Positions 1-6,313 of a DNA stretch of 13,257 nucleotides are shown piece after piece (within the stretch, counting starts at the first letter, position 1; each line of letters starts with the position of its first letter). The notes under the pieces were generated by a model. The model was not told the origin of the DNA. It did no database searches and saw only the letters and a program-made list of their open reading frames with translations. Both the position numbers and the translations under genes were made by a program. The DNA is from Acidobacteriota bacterium (GTDB lineage: Bacteria > Acidobacteriota > UBA6911): contig JAHFUH010000087.1 of the NCBI GenBank assembly GCA_023265215.1, forward strand, positions 1-13,257. Direction: 5' to 3'.

Positions 1-1676
1 GTGGCGGGCGACTCCACATAGAAAACGCCCAGCGTGTCCCCTCTGCGAAGCAACTCCTGAGTTTTGGCATCGGTCGTAGGATCCCATCTGCCGTAGTCGA
101 TTTCTATCCCATAATTTTCCTTTATTGCAGTCAGGGCGTCACGAATCACGGAAAGAGAGCGGTTCCCCAAAAGATCGATTTTAATCAGGCCGGCATCCTC
201 CGCCTGGTCCTTCTCCCATTGAATGATCGGAATGCCTTTGGGCGCGGGCTCCACCGGCACATATCGATCGATCCGGTCGGGCGTGATGACAATACCGCCG
301 CAATGGACGGACATGTAGCGCGGATAGCCTTCCAGTTTGACGGCTGAACGGATGATCTCGGGCCAGGGATCTTTCAGCTCAATATCCTTGTAGATAGGAT
401 GGTTCTTGATGGAGTCTTCCAGGTTGTGCAGTGCCCAATAATAGCCCATCCGCTGGGTCACCTCTTTGATCTCCTGCTCGGGAAGCCCATAGACTTTGGC
501 CACTTCCCTGGTGGCCGCCCGAGTGCGAAATCCCACATGATTGGAAATCATGGCCGCCCGGGCAACTCCGTATTTACGAAAAACGTAATCGAATATTCTG
601 TCGCGTTCGTCCCAGGGGAAATCGACATCGATGTCGGGCGGATCCATCCGGCCTTCGTTCAGAAACCGTTCGAAAAACAGATTATGAGTGATCGGCTCCA
701 CATCGGTTATTCCCAGGCAGTATGAAACAAGGCTTGCGGCCGCCGATCCGCGGCCGCAGGTGCGGGTCGACTGCCGCACTATGTCCTGGACGATCAGGAA
801 ATACTCTGCGAAACCTTTGTCTTTGATGATAGCCAATTCGTGCGTCAACCGTTTCCGCACCGAATCCGAGAGTTCGCCATAGCGGTATTCCGCACCCCGA
901 TAGCACGCTTCCTGCAGACGATCAAAAGCATTGAAGCCGGAATCGTCAAACGACGGGAATACCAGCTTCCCGATTTGCATGTCTGCCGAGCACTCACTCG
1001 CGATGAGTTCCGTATTCTCCATGGCTTTATCGAGATGAGGGTACCTTCGAGCCATCTCCTTTTCCGGTTTCAGCCAGCGGTCCTGGCTGGCCAACTCGTC
1101 CGCCGGGATCCGGGAAAGCGACGTGTTCAGATCAATCGCACGCAATAACCGGTGCATCGGGTAGTCGGACGCGTCGGCAAAATAGACATCGTTTGTCGCC
1201 ACAACCGGGATTCCGCTGCTCCTGGAAAAACTCAAAAGAGGAGGCTCGGTTTGGGGATCGTTCAGTTCCAGATAGATTCCTGAAGTTCCATTCTGCATTC
1301 CGAGATCTTTCATCAGCGGGATCTGATCGCTGATCACTATGAGGTTTTCACGATTTTCGAGCAGCGTTTTGTCGAGGCGGAAGTCCGGTTCAAACTGGCG
1401 CCGGGATATGATGCGGCAGAGAGTTTCGTATCCTTCCCGGTTGCGGACGAGGAGAGTCGCTCGCTCAGTCTTTGTCCGAACCTCGGCGCCCACGATCGGA
1501 CGCAGGCCGCGCTCGGCCGCATACTGAAGGAACCAGATCAGGCCGTATACCCCGTTGATGTCCGTCAAAGCCATCGCAGGCATGCCGCGAGCCAGAGCTG
1601 CATCAACCAGGGTTTCGATTTTGTTCGCCCCGCGGCAGAAGGAGTAGTTCGAATGCACGTGCAGATGGATGAACAT
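1..1676 (-). CDS. dnaE2: Error-prone DNA polymerase III alpha subunit, DnaE2 type (C-terminus beyond window)
   Basis: The reading frame is open on the minus strand from ATG 1674-1676 to the left edge (558 codons), so the thumb-side and C-terminal parts are missing. The protein begins at once with a PHP domain (HLHVHSNYSF, residues 4-13; then ALTDINGVYGL). The C-family polymerase core follows, with CGRGSAAASLVSY near residues 304-316 and the catalytic aspartate motif PPDIDVDFPW near 345-354. The visible end, GVFYVESPAT, matches the conserved DnaE GVFQ-ES region. Family knowledge: C-family alpha subunits polymerise DNA, and the DnaE2 branch works in damage-induced translesion synthesis together with ImuB. 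I prefer DnaE2 over the replicative DnaE because the gene directly follows an ImuB-like gene (110 bp gap, same strand). No clear Shine-Dalgarno is visible; the upstream spacer is filled by heptad repeats. A replicative-type DnaE remains possible because the C-terminus cannot be seen. Confidence 0.82.
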   Translation of the reverse strand, partial: MFIHLHVHSNYSFCRGANKIETLVDAALARGMPAMALTDINGVYGLIWFLQYAAERGLRPIVGAEVRTKTERATLLVRNREGYETLCRIISRRQFEPDFRLDKTLLENRENLIVISDQIPLMKDLGMQNGTSGIYLELNDPQTEPPLLSFSRSSGIPVVATNDVYFADASDYPMHRLLRAIDLNTSLSRIPADELASQDRWLKPEKEMARRYPHLDKAMENTELIASECSADMQIGKLVFPSFDDSGFNAFDRLQEACYRGAEYRYGELSDSVRKRLTHELAIIKDKGFAEYFLIVQDIVRQSTRTCGRGSAAASLVSYCLGITDVEPITHNLFFERFLNEGRMDPPDIDVDFPWDERDRIFDYVFRKYGVARAAMISNHVGFRTRAATREVAKVYGLPEQEIKEVTQRMGYYWALHNLEDSIKNHPIYKDIELKDPWPEIIRSAVKLEGYPRYMSVHCGGIVITPDRIDRYVPVEPAPKGIPIIQWEKDQAEDAGLIKIDLLGNRSLSVIRDALTAIKENYGIEIDYGRWDPTTDAKTQELLRRGDTLGVFYVESPA

Positions 1677-1684
1677 GGTCTCTA

Positions 1685-1816
1685 AGCAATCAGCTGTCAG
1701 CAATCAGCTGTCAGCAGGATCTTGGTATTAGTTCATTGCAAGTAGTAATGAAAAATGCTTGAAATTTTTGGCATTTTAATTAACTCCTAGAAATATTGCT
1801 GATTGCTGATTGCTGA
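1685..1816. repeat. Inverted heptad-repeat module between imuB and dnaE2
   Basis: The left arm has two copies of a 14-base unit (agcaatcagctgtc, 1685-1698 and 1699-1712) plus agcag. The right arm has ttgctga three times in tandem (1796-1816). The right unit is the reverse complement of tcagcaa, which occurs in the left arm, so the two arms can pair around an AT-rich core (about 1718-1795). The right arm lies inside the 3' end of imuB and encodes its last residues. No promoter or terminator with a clear T tract was seen. Confidence 0.8.
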
Positions 1817-2941
1817 AAGCCCACGGCTGCGCAGCTGATCGAGAGCAGACTCCAACTTCAATCGACGCTCAAGACGCGGATCCGCGAAAAGTTCCATCTG
1901 AACCAGGCCCGCCGAAAGGTCCGTCAATCGCAAATGCATGCTTCGGACCCGTGTGCGACGGCTCAAAAGGAGATTTAAGACGGACAGGGCTCGCCCGTAT
2001 AGAACTATGGAAGACTGCGCAGGAGGAGTTATTTTTATGCTGCGCCCTTTTCCCTGGCTGTCTGCAAAGCGGATTCGAAGTTCCATCTGGGCTGCGCATT
2101 GCCTCCGCTGCCGCAACTCCTTACCGGCATCATCGCAAATATTGGAAAGAACCCTCTTCAAAAGTTCGCAGTCATTGCTGTCCTCAGCCAGGATATGCTC
2201 CCGCTCAACCGCCGGAACAGCGCGGGCGGGCCGCACAGGCGTACCATCTATTCCAAGTGCATGCTGGTGGAGAGTGAATCCAAATCGGCCGAATGCCAGG
2301 GCCAAATGCTCCAGCTTCATTGCAGCGATATCGCGAATAATCCGGAGGTTCAGGTCCTCCAGCACTTTTTCGGTCTGAAACCCGACGCCGGGAAGCAAAC
2401 GCACAGGCAGCGGAGACAGAAACGAAGACTCATCCCCGTAAGGGACATCCTGCAAACCGGCGGGCATGGTTACTTCAGACGCGATCCGGCTTACCATCTT
2501 GTTGGAGGCGACGCCGAGCGAGGCCTCCAGGTGGACCTGACGGCGAATTTCCTTTTGTGCATTCCAGGCCGTGTCTCGTGCCGGTCCGAAAAGCCGCATT
2601 GTGCCTGTAATATCCAGATATGCGTGACCGTAACCTGAAGGCTCCAAAACGGGAGAAAACTCCTCCAACACTCGATGTATCGCTCGGGACGCCCGGGCGT
2701 ACAGCGGCTCGTTGGGCGGCAGGACAATCAGGTTTCTGCAGTACTTCACTGCCTTTGCAAGAGCCATGCCTCTGCGGACACCGGCATCCCGGGCTTCTGA
2801 AGAAAGAGCCGTTACAACGGAACGAACCGAACCGGGCGGAGCTATCACGACCGGCCGGAGCCTCAATTCGGGATGAATCACCCGTTCCACAGCTATCGGG
2901 AACGCCGCGACTGTTAAATGAATGATCTGCCGCATAAACAT
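1787..2941 (-). CDS. imuB: Catalytically dead Y-family DNA polymerase homologue, ImuB-like
   Basis: This 384-residue protein has the Y-family layout: palm/fingers (IIHLTVAAFPIAVE, residues 6-19), AYLDITGTMRLFG (107-119), SLGVASNKMVSRIAS, then the helix-hairpin-helix PVRLLPGVGF and a little-finger region. The metal-binding acids are gone. Against the DinB pattern HVDMDxFF the two Asp are Thr10 and Ala12; against SLDEAYLD the Asp-Glu pair is Gly105-His106. A beta-clamp binding motif QMELF is at 348-352. Loss of the acidic residues plus a clamp motif is the hallmark of ImuB, which recruits DnaE2 to the clamp. The dnaE2-type gene follows on the same strand, which supports this. Oddities: no imuA/ImuA' gene is nearby, and the long C-terminal tail usual in ImuB is absent. 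The final residues (AISNQQYF) are encoded by tandem repeats. ATG 2939-2941 lacks a clear ribosome site; Met3 is an alternative start. Confidence 0.85.
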   Translation of the reverse strand: MFMRQIIHLTVAAFPIAVERVIHPELRLRPVVIAPPGSVRSVVTALSSEARDAGVRRGMALAKAVKYCRNLIVLPPNEPLYARASRAIHRVLEEFSPVLEPSGYGHAYLDITGTMRLFGPARDTAWNAQKEIRRQVHLEASLGVASNKMVSRIASEVTMPAGLQDVPYGDESSFLSPLPVRLLPGVGFQTEKVLEDLNLRIIRDIAAMKLEHLALAFGRFGFTLHQHALGIDGTPVRPARAVPAVEREHILAEDSNDCELLKRVLSNICDDAGKELRQRRQCAAQMELRIRFADSQGKGRSIKITPPAQSSIVLYGRALSVLNLLLSRRTRVRSMHLRLTDLSAGLVQMELFADPRLERRLKLESALDQLRSRGLSAISNQQYF

Positions 2942-2943
2942 TT

Positions 2944-3299
2944 ACGATTGACGATTGACGATTGACGATATGCTAATTTATTAATTCCCCTGCCGATTTG
3001 TTTCAAAATCAGTTTTGTTGCATAAAAGCCGATACCGATACCGATACCGACCCCGACCCCGATGGTTTCTGGTTGATGTTTCATTTAGTGGGTTTGTTAT
3101 AGATGTGATCAACATCATGTTTCTCGTATTCAATGCCCAGTGCACCCCTGCGCTTTTTCGGCGTCGGGGTCGGGGTCGGTATCGGGGTCGTCTTTTGAAA
3201 AAAGCCTCAACCACAATTTGACATCCTAATTAATTGACGATTGAAAACCATTGGCTGGGGTAGTTTAATCGTCAATCGACAATCGTAAATCGTCAATTG
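2944..3299. repeat. Nested inverted microsatellite module between DUF72 gene and imuB
   Basis: This 351 bp spacer holds no credible gene. The outer arms are heptads: acgattg tandem at 2944-2969, answered by aatcgtcaatcgacaatcg and following bases at 3267-3299. The inner arms are hexads: gatacc three times and gacccc twice at 3031-3060, answered by the reverse complement at 3160-3192, including a perfect 20 bp pairing block. AAAAG/CTTTT blocks lie at the outer edges of the inner arms. A further attgacgatt (3232-3241) can pair with 3267-3276. The single-copy core is about 3066-3157. The outer right arm covers the stop codon of the DUF72 gene, and the left arm ends 2 bp before the imuB start codon. 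Confidence 0.85.
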
Positions 3300-4054
3300 A
3301 TAAGTTCCAGGAGCATGCGCGCGTTCATGATTGCCTGCCCCCGCCAGTGGTTGTTCATGAATACCAGCACGCGCTCGCTCTCCTGTTCGAGCCGGCGGAT
3401 CTCCGGAATTGCTGCTGCGAGTTCTGCGCGGCTGTACAGATAATTGTGCTGAACGGATCCGTCTCCCTTAACCCACTTCGACTGGTTTCGTCCTTGAAAC
3501 CGGACATACGCCACCCCGGCGGTAGAACAGAAAAAAGTTTTTTCTTTCAGGCTGGTCCCACCGTCGATGCAGGCAAGCGCTATTCGCGCCGCCGACAGGT
3601 GTTTCGCCGCCCGGGTACAGAGCCAATCAGGACAGCCGAATTCCGCAATCAGGGGGATTCCTTCAAGAGAATCACGAAGGAGGCACAGCCTGTCGAAATT
3701 TTCTCGCATAAACCCGAATTCCGGTGAGAACTGAGCCAAAGCACCGGCTAAAGAACCCGCATCCTTCAACGGCCACAGGGATGCAGCGAATCTTTGCGCC
3801 AAACCGGAATTGTCCGGACGCGCTTCCGTCAATTTGGAAGGAACGCGGAAAACAAACTGAACCGCCCCCTGCGTTTCATCAGCAATTTCTTGAATTGAAT
3901 AAACTTCCGGGATCCTGTAACAGGTAAAACCCAGTTCGCAACACCCGAACCGCCGGCTGTAGTAGCGTAACCAGCAGGCTGGATCCAGTCCCTCCGGATA
4001 AAGCACCGGAGTCCAATCGCGATGTTGAAATCCGCACGTCCCTACAATGATCAT
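3293..4054 (-). CDS. DUF72 family protein
   Basis: This 253-residue protein matches the DUF72 pattern along its length: start MIIVGTCGFQHRDW, then a first-half strand VQFVFRVPSKLT, AQFSPEF, LIAEFGCPDW, AYVRFQGRN, YLYSRAEL, and the C-terminal signature VFMNNHWRGQAIMNAR. DUF72 proteins are TIM-barrel-like and of unknown biochemical role; in many genomes they lie near DNA repair genes. The frame extends upstream to ATG 4100-4102, but family members start at the residue matching MIIVGTCG, and GGTGG precedes ATG 4052-4054, so I chose that start. The gene is upstream of imuB and dnaE2 on the same strand, but 351 bp of repeats separate them, so co-transcription is uncertain. The last codons and the stop lie inside the repeat arm. 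Divergent from the homoserine dehydrogenase gene. Confidence 0.88.
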   Translation of the reverse strand: MIIVGTCGFQHRDWTPVLYPEGLDPACWLRYYSRRFGCCELGFTCYRIPEVYSIQEIADETQGAVQFVFRVPSKLTEARPDNSGLAQRFAASLWPLKDAGSLAGALAQFSPEFGFMRENFDRLCLLRDSLEGIPLIAEFGCPDWLCTRAAKHLSAARIALACIDGGTSLKEKTFFCSTAGVAYVRFQGRNQSKWVKGDGSVQHNYLYSRAELAAAIPEIRRLEQESERVLVFMNNHWRGQAIMNARMLLELIN

Positions 4055-4112
4055 GCCCACCAAAATAGGTGAATAAAAGGTGAAAATCAAGCAATAAAAC
4101 ATACCTCGGATT

Positions 4113-4162
4113 CCGCGGATTTCGCAGATTCAAAAATAATTTAAAATCTGTGGAATCTGTGG
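4113..4162. repeat. Inverted repeat (hairpin) between DUF72 gene and hom
   Basis: Arm 4113-4130 (ccgcggatttcgcagatt) faces arm 4145-4162 (aatctgtggaatctgtgg) across a 14-nt A/T-rich loop. At DNA level 14 of 18 positions match. In a plus-strand RNA all four mismatches become G-U wobble pairs, so the 18-bp stem is complete; in a minus-strand RNA they would be A-C mismatches. It lies in the divergent spacer, 43 bp upstream of the chosen hom start. Confidence 0.7.
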
Positions 4163-4204
4163 CTTTTGGTTGTAATATGCGAAGATTCATATTGGGATGC
4201 ACGG

Positions 4205-5239
4205 ATGGAACAGGAACCTCGACAGATAAATTTCGCTTTCATCGGATTTGGACACGTCGGCCGCGCTTTTGCGAGGCTTTTGATAGACCGAAAGAAGTGG
4301 CTGCTCAAAGAATTCAGCCTCGAGTGGAAAATCACAGGCATTTCAACCAAGAACCATGGCACCTCAATCAATCATGAAGGCCTGCCGATTAAAAAAATTC
4401 TGGGCTCATGGAAAAGGCACTCCAATCTGGACCATTTCAATGAAGGACCTGCCTGCAGTTCACAGACCGATTTCATTCGCCAGTGCGGCGCCGATGTCCT
4501 TTTCGAAATGAGCGTGCTCGACCTCAGCGGAGGACCGGCGGCCACATACATCCGTGAGGCGCTCGGCGCGGGCCTCCACGTGGTTACAACAAACAAAGGG
4601 CCGGTAGCCACGCACTTCCTCCAGCTCACAAAACTGGCAAGGCTTCGCGGCGTCAAGTTCCTGTACGAGGGGACGGTGATGGATGGCGCACCGATTTTCA
4701 ACATGGTTCGCCTGAACCTGCCGGCGACGCGCATTAAATCTCTGCGCGGCATTCTCAACAGCACCACGAACTACATTCTCACCCAGATGGAACAGGGAAC
4801 CTCGTTCGAATCGGCGCTGGAATATGCCCGGAATGTCGGGCTGGCCGAGGCTGATCCAAGTTTGGACCTGGAAGGATGGGATTCGGCGGCGAAACTCTCT
4901 GTCCTGATCCAGGCGCTGATGGGAGCACGTGTCAAACCAAAGGATATTGAAAGGCACGGGATTTCCGAAGAAACCGGCCGGGTTGTGCGGGCAGCCTTGC
5001 GCCGCGATCGACGGCTCAGGCTTGTGGCAAGAGCTTATCGCCAGGGCGGCAGGGTCATTGGAAAAGTGGAACTGCAGGAACTAGAAATCTTCGATCCGCT
5101 CGCCTCAATACGAGGTCTCAGCAATATCCTGGTCTTGAATACGGACAACATGCGCGAACTGGCAATCATCGAAAACAATCCGACCGTCGACCAAACTGCT
5201 TTTGCGCTCTTTTCCGATTTGGTGTCGTTGTTGCAGTGA
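4205..5239 (+). CDS. hom: Homoserine dehydrogenase, short form without ACT domain
   Basis: Reduces aspartate semialdehyde to homoserine with NAD(P)H, the branch point to threonine and methionine. The 344-residue protein has the Rossmann nucleotide motif GFGHVG (residues 14-19), TTNKGP with Lys131, YEGTVMDGAPI, GILNSTTNYILTQM, and the signature EADPSLDLEGWDSAAK (215-230). Glu215, Asp226 and Lys230 match the catalytic/substrate residues Glu208, Asp219 and Lys223 known from the yeast enzyme. Many bacterial Hom proteins have about 430 residues with a C-terminal ACT domain for threonine feedback; here the protein ends after the catalytic region, so allosteric control through ACT is not expected. 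The frame is open from a TTG at 4166, but ATG 4205 has GGGA upstream and fits the family start. No thrB, thrC or lysC is in the window. Confidence 0.9.
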   Translation: MEQEPRQINFAFIGFGHVGRAFARLLIDRKKWLLKEFSLEWKITGISTKNHGTSINHEGLPIKKILGSWKRHSNLDHFNEGPACSSQTDFIRQCGADVLFEMSVLDLSGGPAATYIREALGAGLHVVTTNKGPVATHFLQLTKLARLRGVKFLYEGTVMDGAPIFNMVRLNLPATRIKSLRGILNSTTNYILTQMEQGTSFESALEYARNVGLAEADPSLDLEGWDSAAKLSVLIQALMGARVKPKDIERHGISEETGRVVRAALRRDRRLRLVARAYRQGGRVIGKVELQELEIFDPLASIRGLSNILVLNTDNMRELAIIENNPTVDQTAFALFSDLVSLLQ

Positions 5240-5258
5240 AGGTCATGCCTGGCCCCGA

Positions 5259-5654
5259 TTACACATCAATCTTCTCTTGCTCCAGATGTGCGACAGCGGA
5301 CAGCTGCTCAAAATCCCGATCTATGTGTACAAGACATGCCCTGCCGTGTGCCGCTGAGGCAATGAGCAGATCCGTTGTGGAGATTGATTTTCCCTTCCTG
5401 TCCAGCAGGTAGCCCCATCTTGCTGCTCTGTCAATCACCTCGTTGTCGATTGGCAGCGGCTCAAGCGCCGTAAGTGCTTCACCGAGAACCTGGAAATCCC
5501 TCTCGTTCCTGACTCCCCGCAAAATTTCCACTGCTACTATTCCGCAGCTTGCACCGGCGTTCATTCGAAGGATCTCTCTAACTCTTTCCTTCGCTCTGGG
5601 AGATCCGGCGGGACGCAGGTATTCGATCCAGGCGGAACTATCGATTAGGAACAT
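5259..5654 (-). CDS. vapC: PIN-domain ribonuclease toxin, VapC
   Basis: This 131-residue PIN-domain protein opens with MFLIDSSAWIEYLR (Asp5). Further acids are in AVEILRG (Glu43), STTDLLIAS (Asp95) and HIDRDFEQL (Asp112/Asp114), which is the full acidic set of an active Mg-dependent RNase. VapC toxins cleave tRNA or rRNA when freed from VapB. The start codon lies inside the end of vapB (17 nt overlap) and has GGAGGAG just upstream, so the pair is translationally coupled in the usual antitoxin-first order. The gene ends 19 bp from hom and converges with it. It looks intact. Confidence 0.92.
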   Translation of the reverse strand: MFLIDSSAWIEYLRPAGSPRAKERVREILRMNAGASCGIVAVEILRGVRNERDFQVLGEALTALEPLPIDNEVIDRAARWGYLLDRKGKSISTTDLLIASAAHGRACLVHIDRDFEQLSAVAHLEQEKIDV

Positions 5655-5853
5655 CTCTCCTCCTGCGTCCTATTAACTCCTCGACACTGAAGGCGAGATC
5701 TATTTTGCCTTCAAGATTCAGGATTTTTCGCGCTTTTCTTTTCCTGATGAATTCTTCGAGCGCTTTTTCAACGACAGCTTTCTTGGTCTTCAGCTCAGAC
5801 AAAGCCTTGGCTTCTTCCAAGAGGACTTCATCGATAGCCAGTGTGGTTCTCAT
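5638..5853 (-). CDS. vapB: Antitoxin of the VapB family
   Basis: This 71-residue protein starts MRTTLAIDEVLLEEAKAL and continues with KTKKAVVEKALEEFIRKRKARK. That is the pattern of the short VapB antitoxin family with an N-terminal ribbon-helix-helix-like DNA-binding part and a C-terminal tail that covers the toxin. The frame opens at 5874, but ATG 5851-5853 has GGAGG six bases upstream and matches the conserved MRTTL start, so I use it. The 3' end overlaps vapC. Family knowledge: VapB, alone or with VapC, binds its own promoter; a strong promoter with a GGCAT/ATGCC dyad lies directly upstream. Confidence 0.88.
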   Translation of the reverse strand: MRTTLAIDEVLLEEAKALSELKTKKAVVEKALEEFIRKRKARKILNLEGKIDLAFSVEELIGRRRRDVPNR

Positions 5854-5879
5854 TGATGCCTCCAAAATCATCACAACGT

Positions 5880-5911
5880 GGCATTATATCATATGCATCA
5901 GAGTATGCCAT
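5880..5911 (-). promoter_or_regulatory. vapBC promoter with possible operator dyad
   Basis: On the minus strand, extended -10 TGATATAAT (5891 to 5883) has a -35 like ATGGCA (5911 to 5906, 4/6 match to TTGACA) after a 17-bp spacer. The expected start near 5876 leaves a leader of about 23 nt that contains the GGAGG of vapB. GGCAT (5880-5884) and ATGCC (5905-5909) form a dyad around the -10, a plausible VapB operator. The -35 touches the edge of the adjacent palindromic element. Confidence 0.6.
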
Positions 5912-6226
5912 TAGGTTCAGGACTCCTGATCCGGAAGATTTTGATCGGATCCGCAAATGCGTCCCAGCGGGACGCTATGAAAATAGCCCGGCACTTCAGT
6001 GCCGGGGTTAGGAATTGAATATGCGAGGAGTCCCGTAGGGACGATTGAAGCCAGAGAGGATCGATAGCTCAGCCGTCCCTACGGGACTAGGAATGTTGTT
6101 ATCTATAGGTCCCGGCACTGAAGTGCCGGGCTAGGATCACGGTGTCCCTACGGGACACATCTGGTATCACAACTGAATCCGTATTAGCCCCAAATTACGG
6201 GTAGGGATCAGGAGTCCTGAGGTTAA
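5911..6226. repeat. Symmetric palindromic element with terminal inverted repeats
   Basis: This is a non-coding stretch. The ends are inverted repeats: 5911-5932 and 6205-6226 match at 19 of 22 positions, with a perfect 16-mer TCAGGACTCCTGATCC. Inside are six small palindromes: gtcccagcgggac (5961-5973), cccggcacttcagtgccggg (5987-6006), gtcccgtagggac (6030-6042), gtccctacgggac (6075-6087 and 6144-6156) and cccggcactgaagtgccggg (6111-6130). They lie as three mirror pairs at 22.5, 62 and 91.5 bp from a centre at 6058.5, with equal 13-nt and 23-nt spacers on both sides. The element can fold as one long hairpin or as six small ones. It encodes no transposase and could be a non-autonomous mobile repeat; that is inference. 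Confidence 0.85.
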
Positions 6227-6230
6227 GCTG

Positions 6231-6302
6231 AAAACTATGGTTTACATCAAGCAGGACGCGGAATCCGCGGATTACAATGTGGAAATTGTGGATTACCATT
6301 AA
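6231..6302 (+). pseudogene. higB: 3' remnant of a HigB-type toxin gene
   Basis: The frame ending at TAA 6300-6302 reads KTMVYIKQDAESADYNVEIVDYH. Its tail, DYNVEIVDYH, matches the conserved C-terminus of HigB-family (plasmid maintenance killer) toxins, whose consensus resembles DAYDVEIVDYH. The stop is 11 bp before higA, the normal higB-higA spacing. Upstream the frame runs only into the palindromic element (in-frame TGA at 6174-6176), so about three quarters of the toxin is absent. Seen: the conserved tail, the position and the abrupt end at the element. Inferred: deletion or replacement of the 5' part associated with the element. Caution: the match is only about 10-20 residues, and an aatccgcggatt palindrome lies within it. 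Confidence 0.7.
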
Positions 6303-6313
6303 GGAGGAAAATC

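Noticed and set aside
1787..2941. Active DinB/Pol IV translesion polymerase
   Set aside because: All metal-binding acidic positions are replaced, so the ImuB-like reading fits better.
2981..3221. Open frames on both strands with Arg-Tyr/Arg-Pro runs
   Set aside because: They are translations of the gatacc/gacccc hexad repeats and their inverted copies; the same RYRYRPRPR pattern appears on both strands, with no ribosome site and no family similarity.
1685..3299. Possible CRISPR array in the tandem repeats
   Set aside because: Units are 6, 7 or 14 bp without unique spacers of regular length, and no cas gene is present.
4062..4090. Promoter TTGATT-17-TATTTT for the DUF72 gene
   Set aside because: The predicted start would be about one base before the chosen ATG, cutting off the ribosome site; both boxes match only 4/6. 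The two TTCACCT copies 11 bp apart in this spacer are noted but unexplained.
3293..4102. Longer DUF72 start at 4102
   Set aside because: The extra 16 residues (MFYCLIFTFYSPILVG) do not fit the family N-terminus, and GGTGG lies just before the internal ATG at 4052-4054.
2942..4204. LexA/SOS box before the DUF72-imuB-dnaE2 genes
   Set aside because: I found no convincing GAAC-N4-GTTC or CTGT-N8-ACAG site, and the LexA motif of this lineage is unknown.
5911..6226. Insertion sequence with transposase
   Set aside because: No frame of useful length or transposase motif is present; at most a non-autonomous element.
6258..6276. Palindrome aatccgcggatt as a second copy of the 4113-4162 repeat family
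   Set aside because: They share only a 10-mer (tccgcggatt), itself nearly palindromic, and the 6258-6276 copy is explained as part of the higB tail; kinship cannot be shown from one window.
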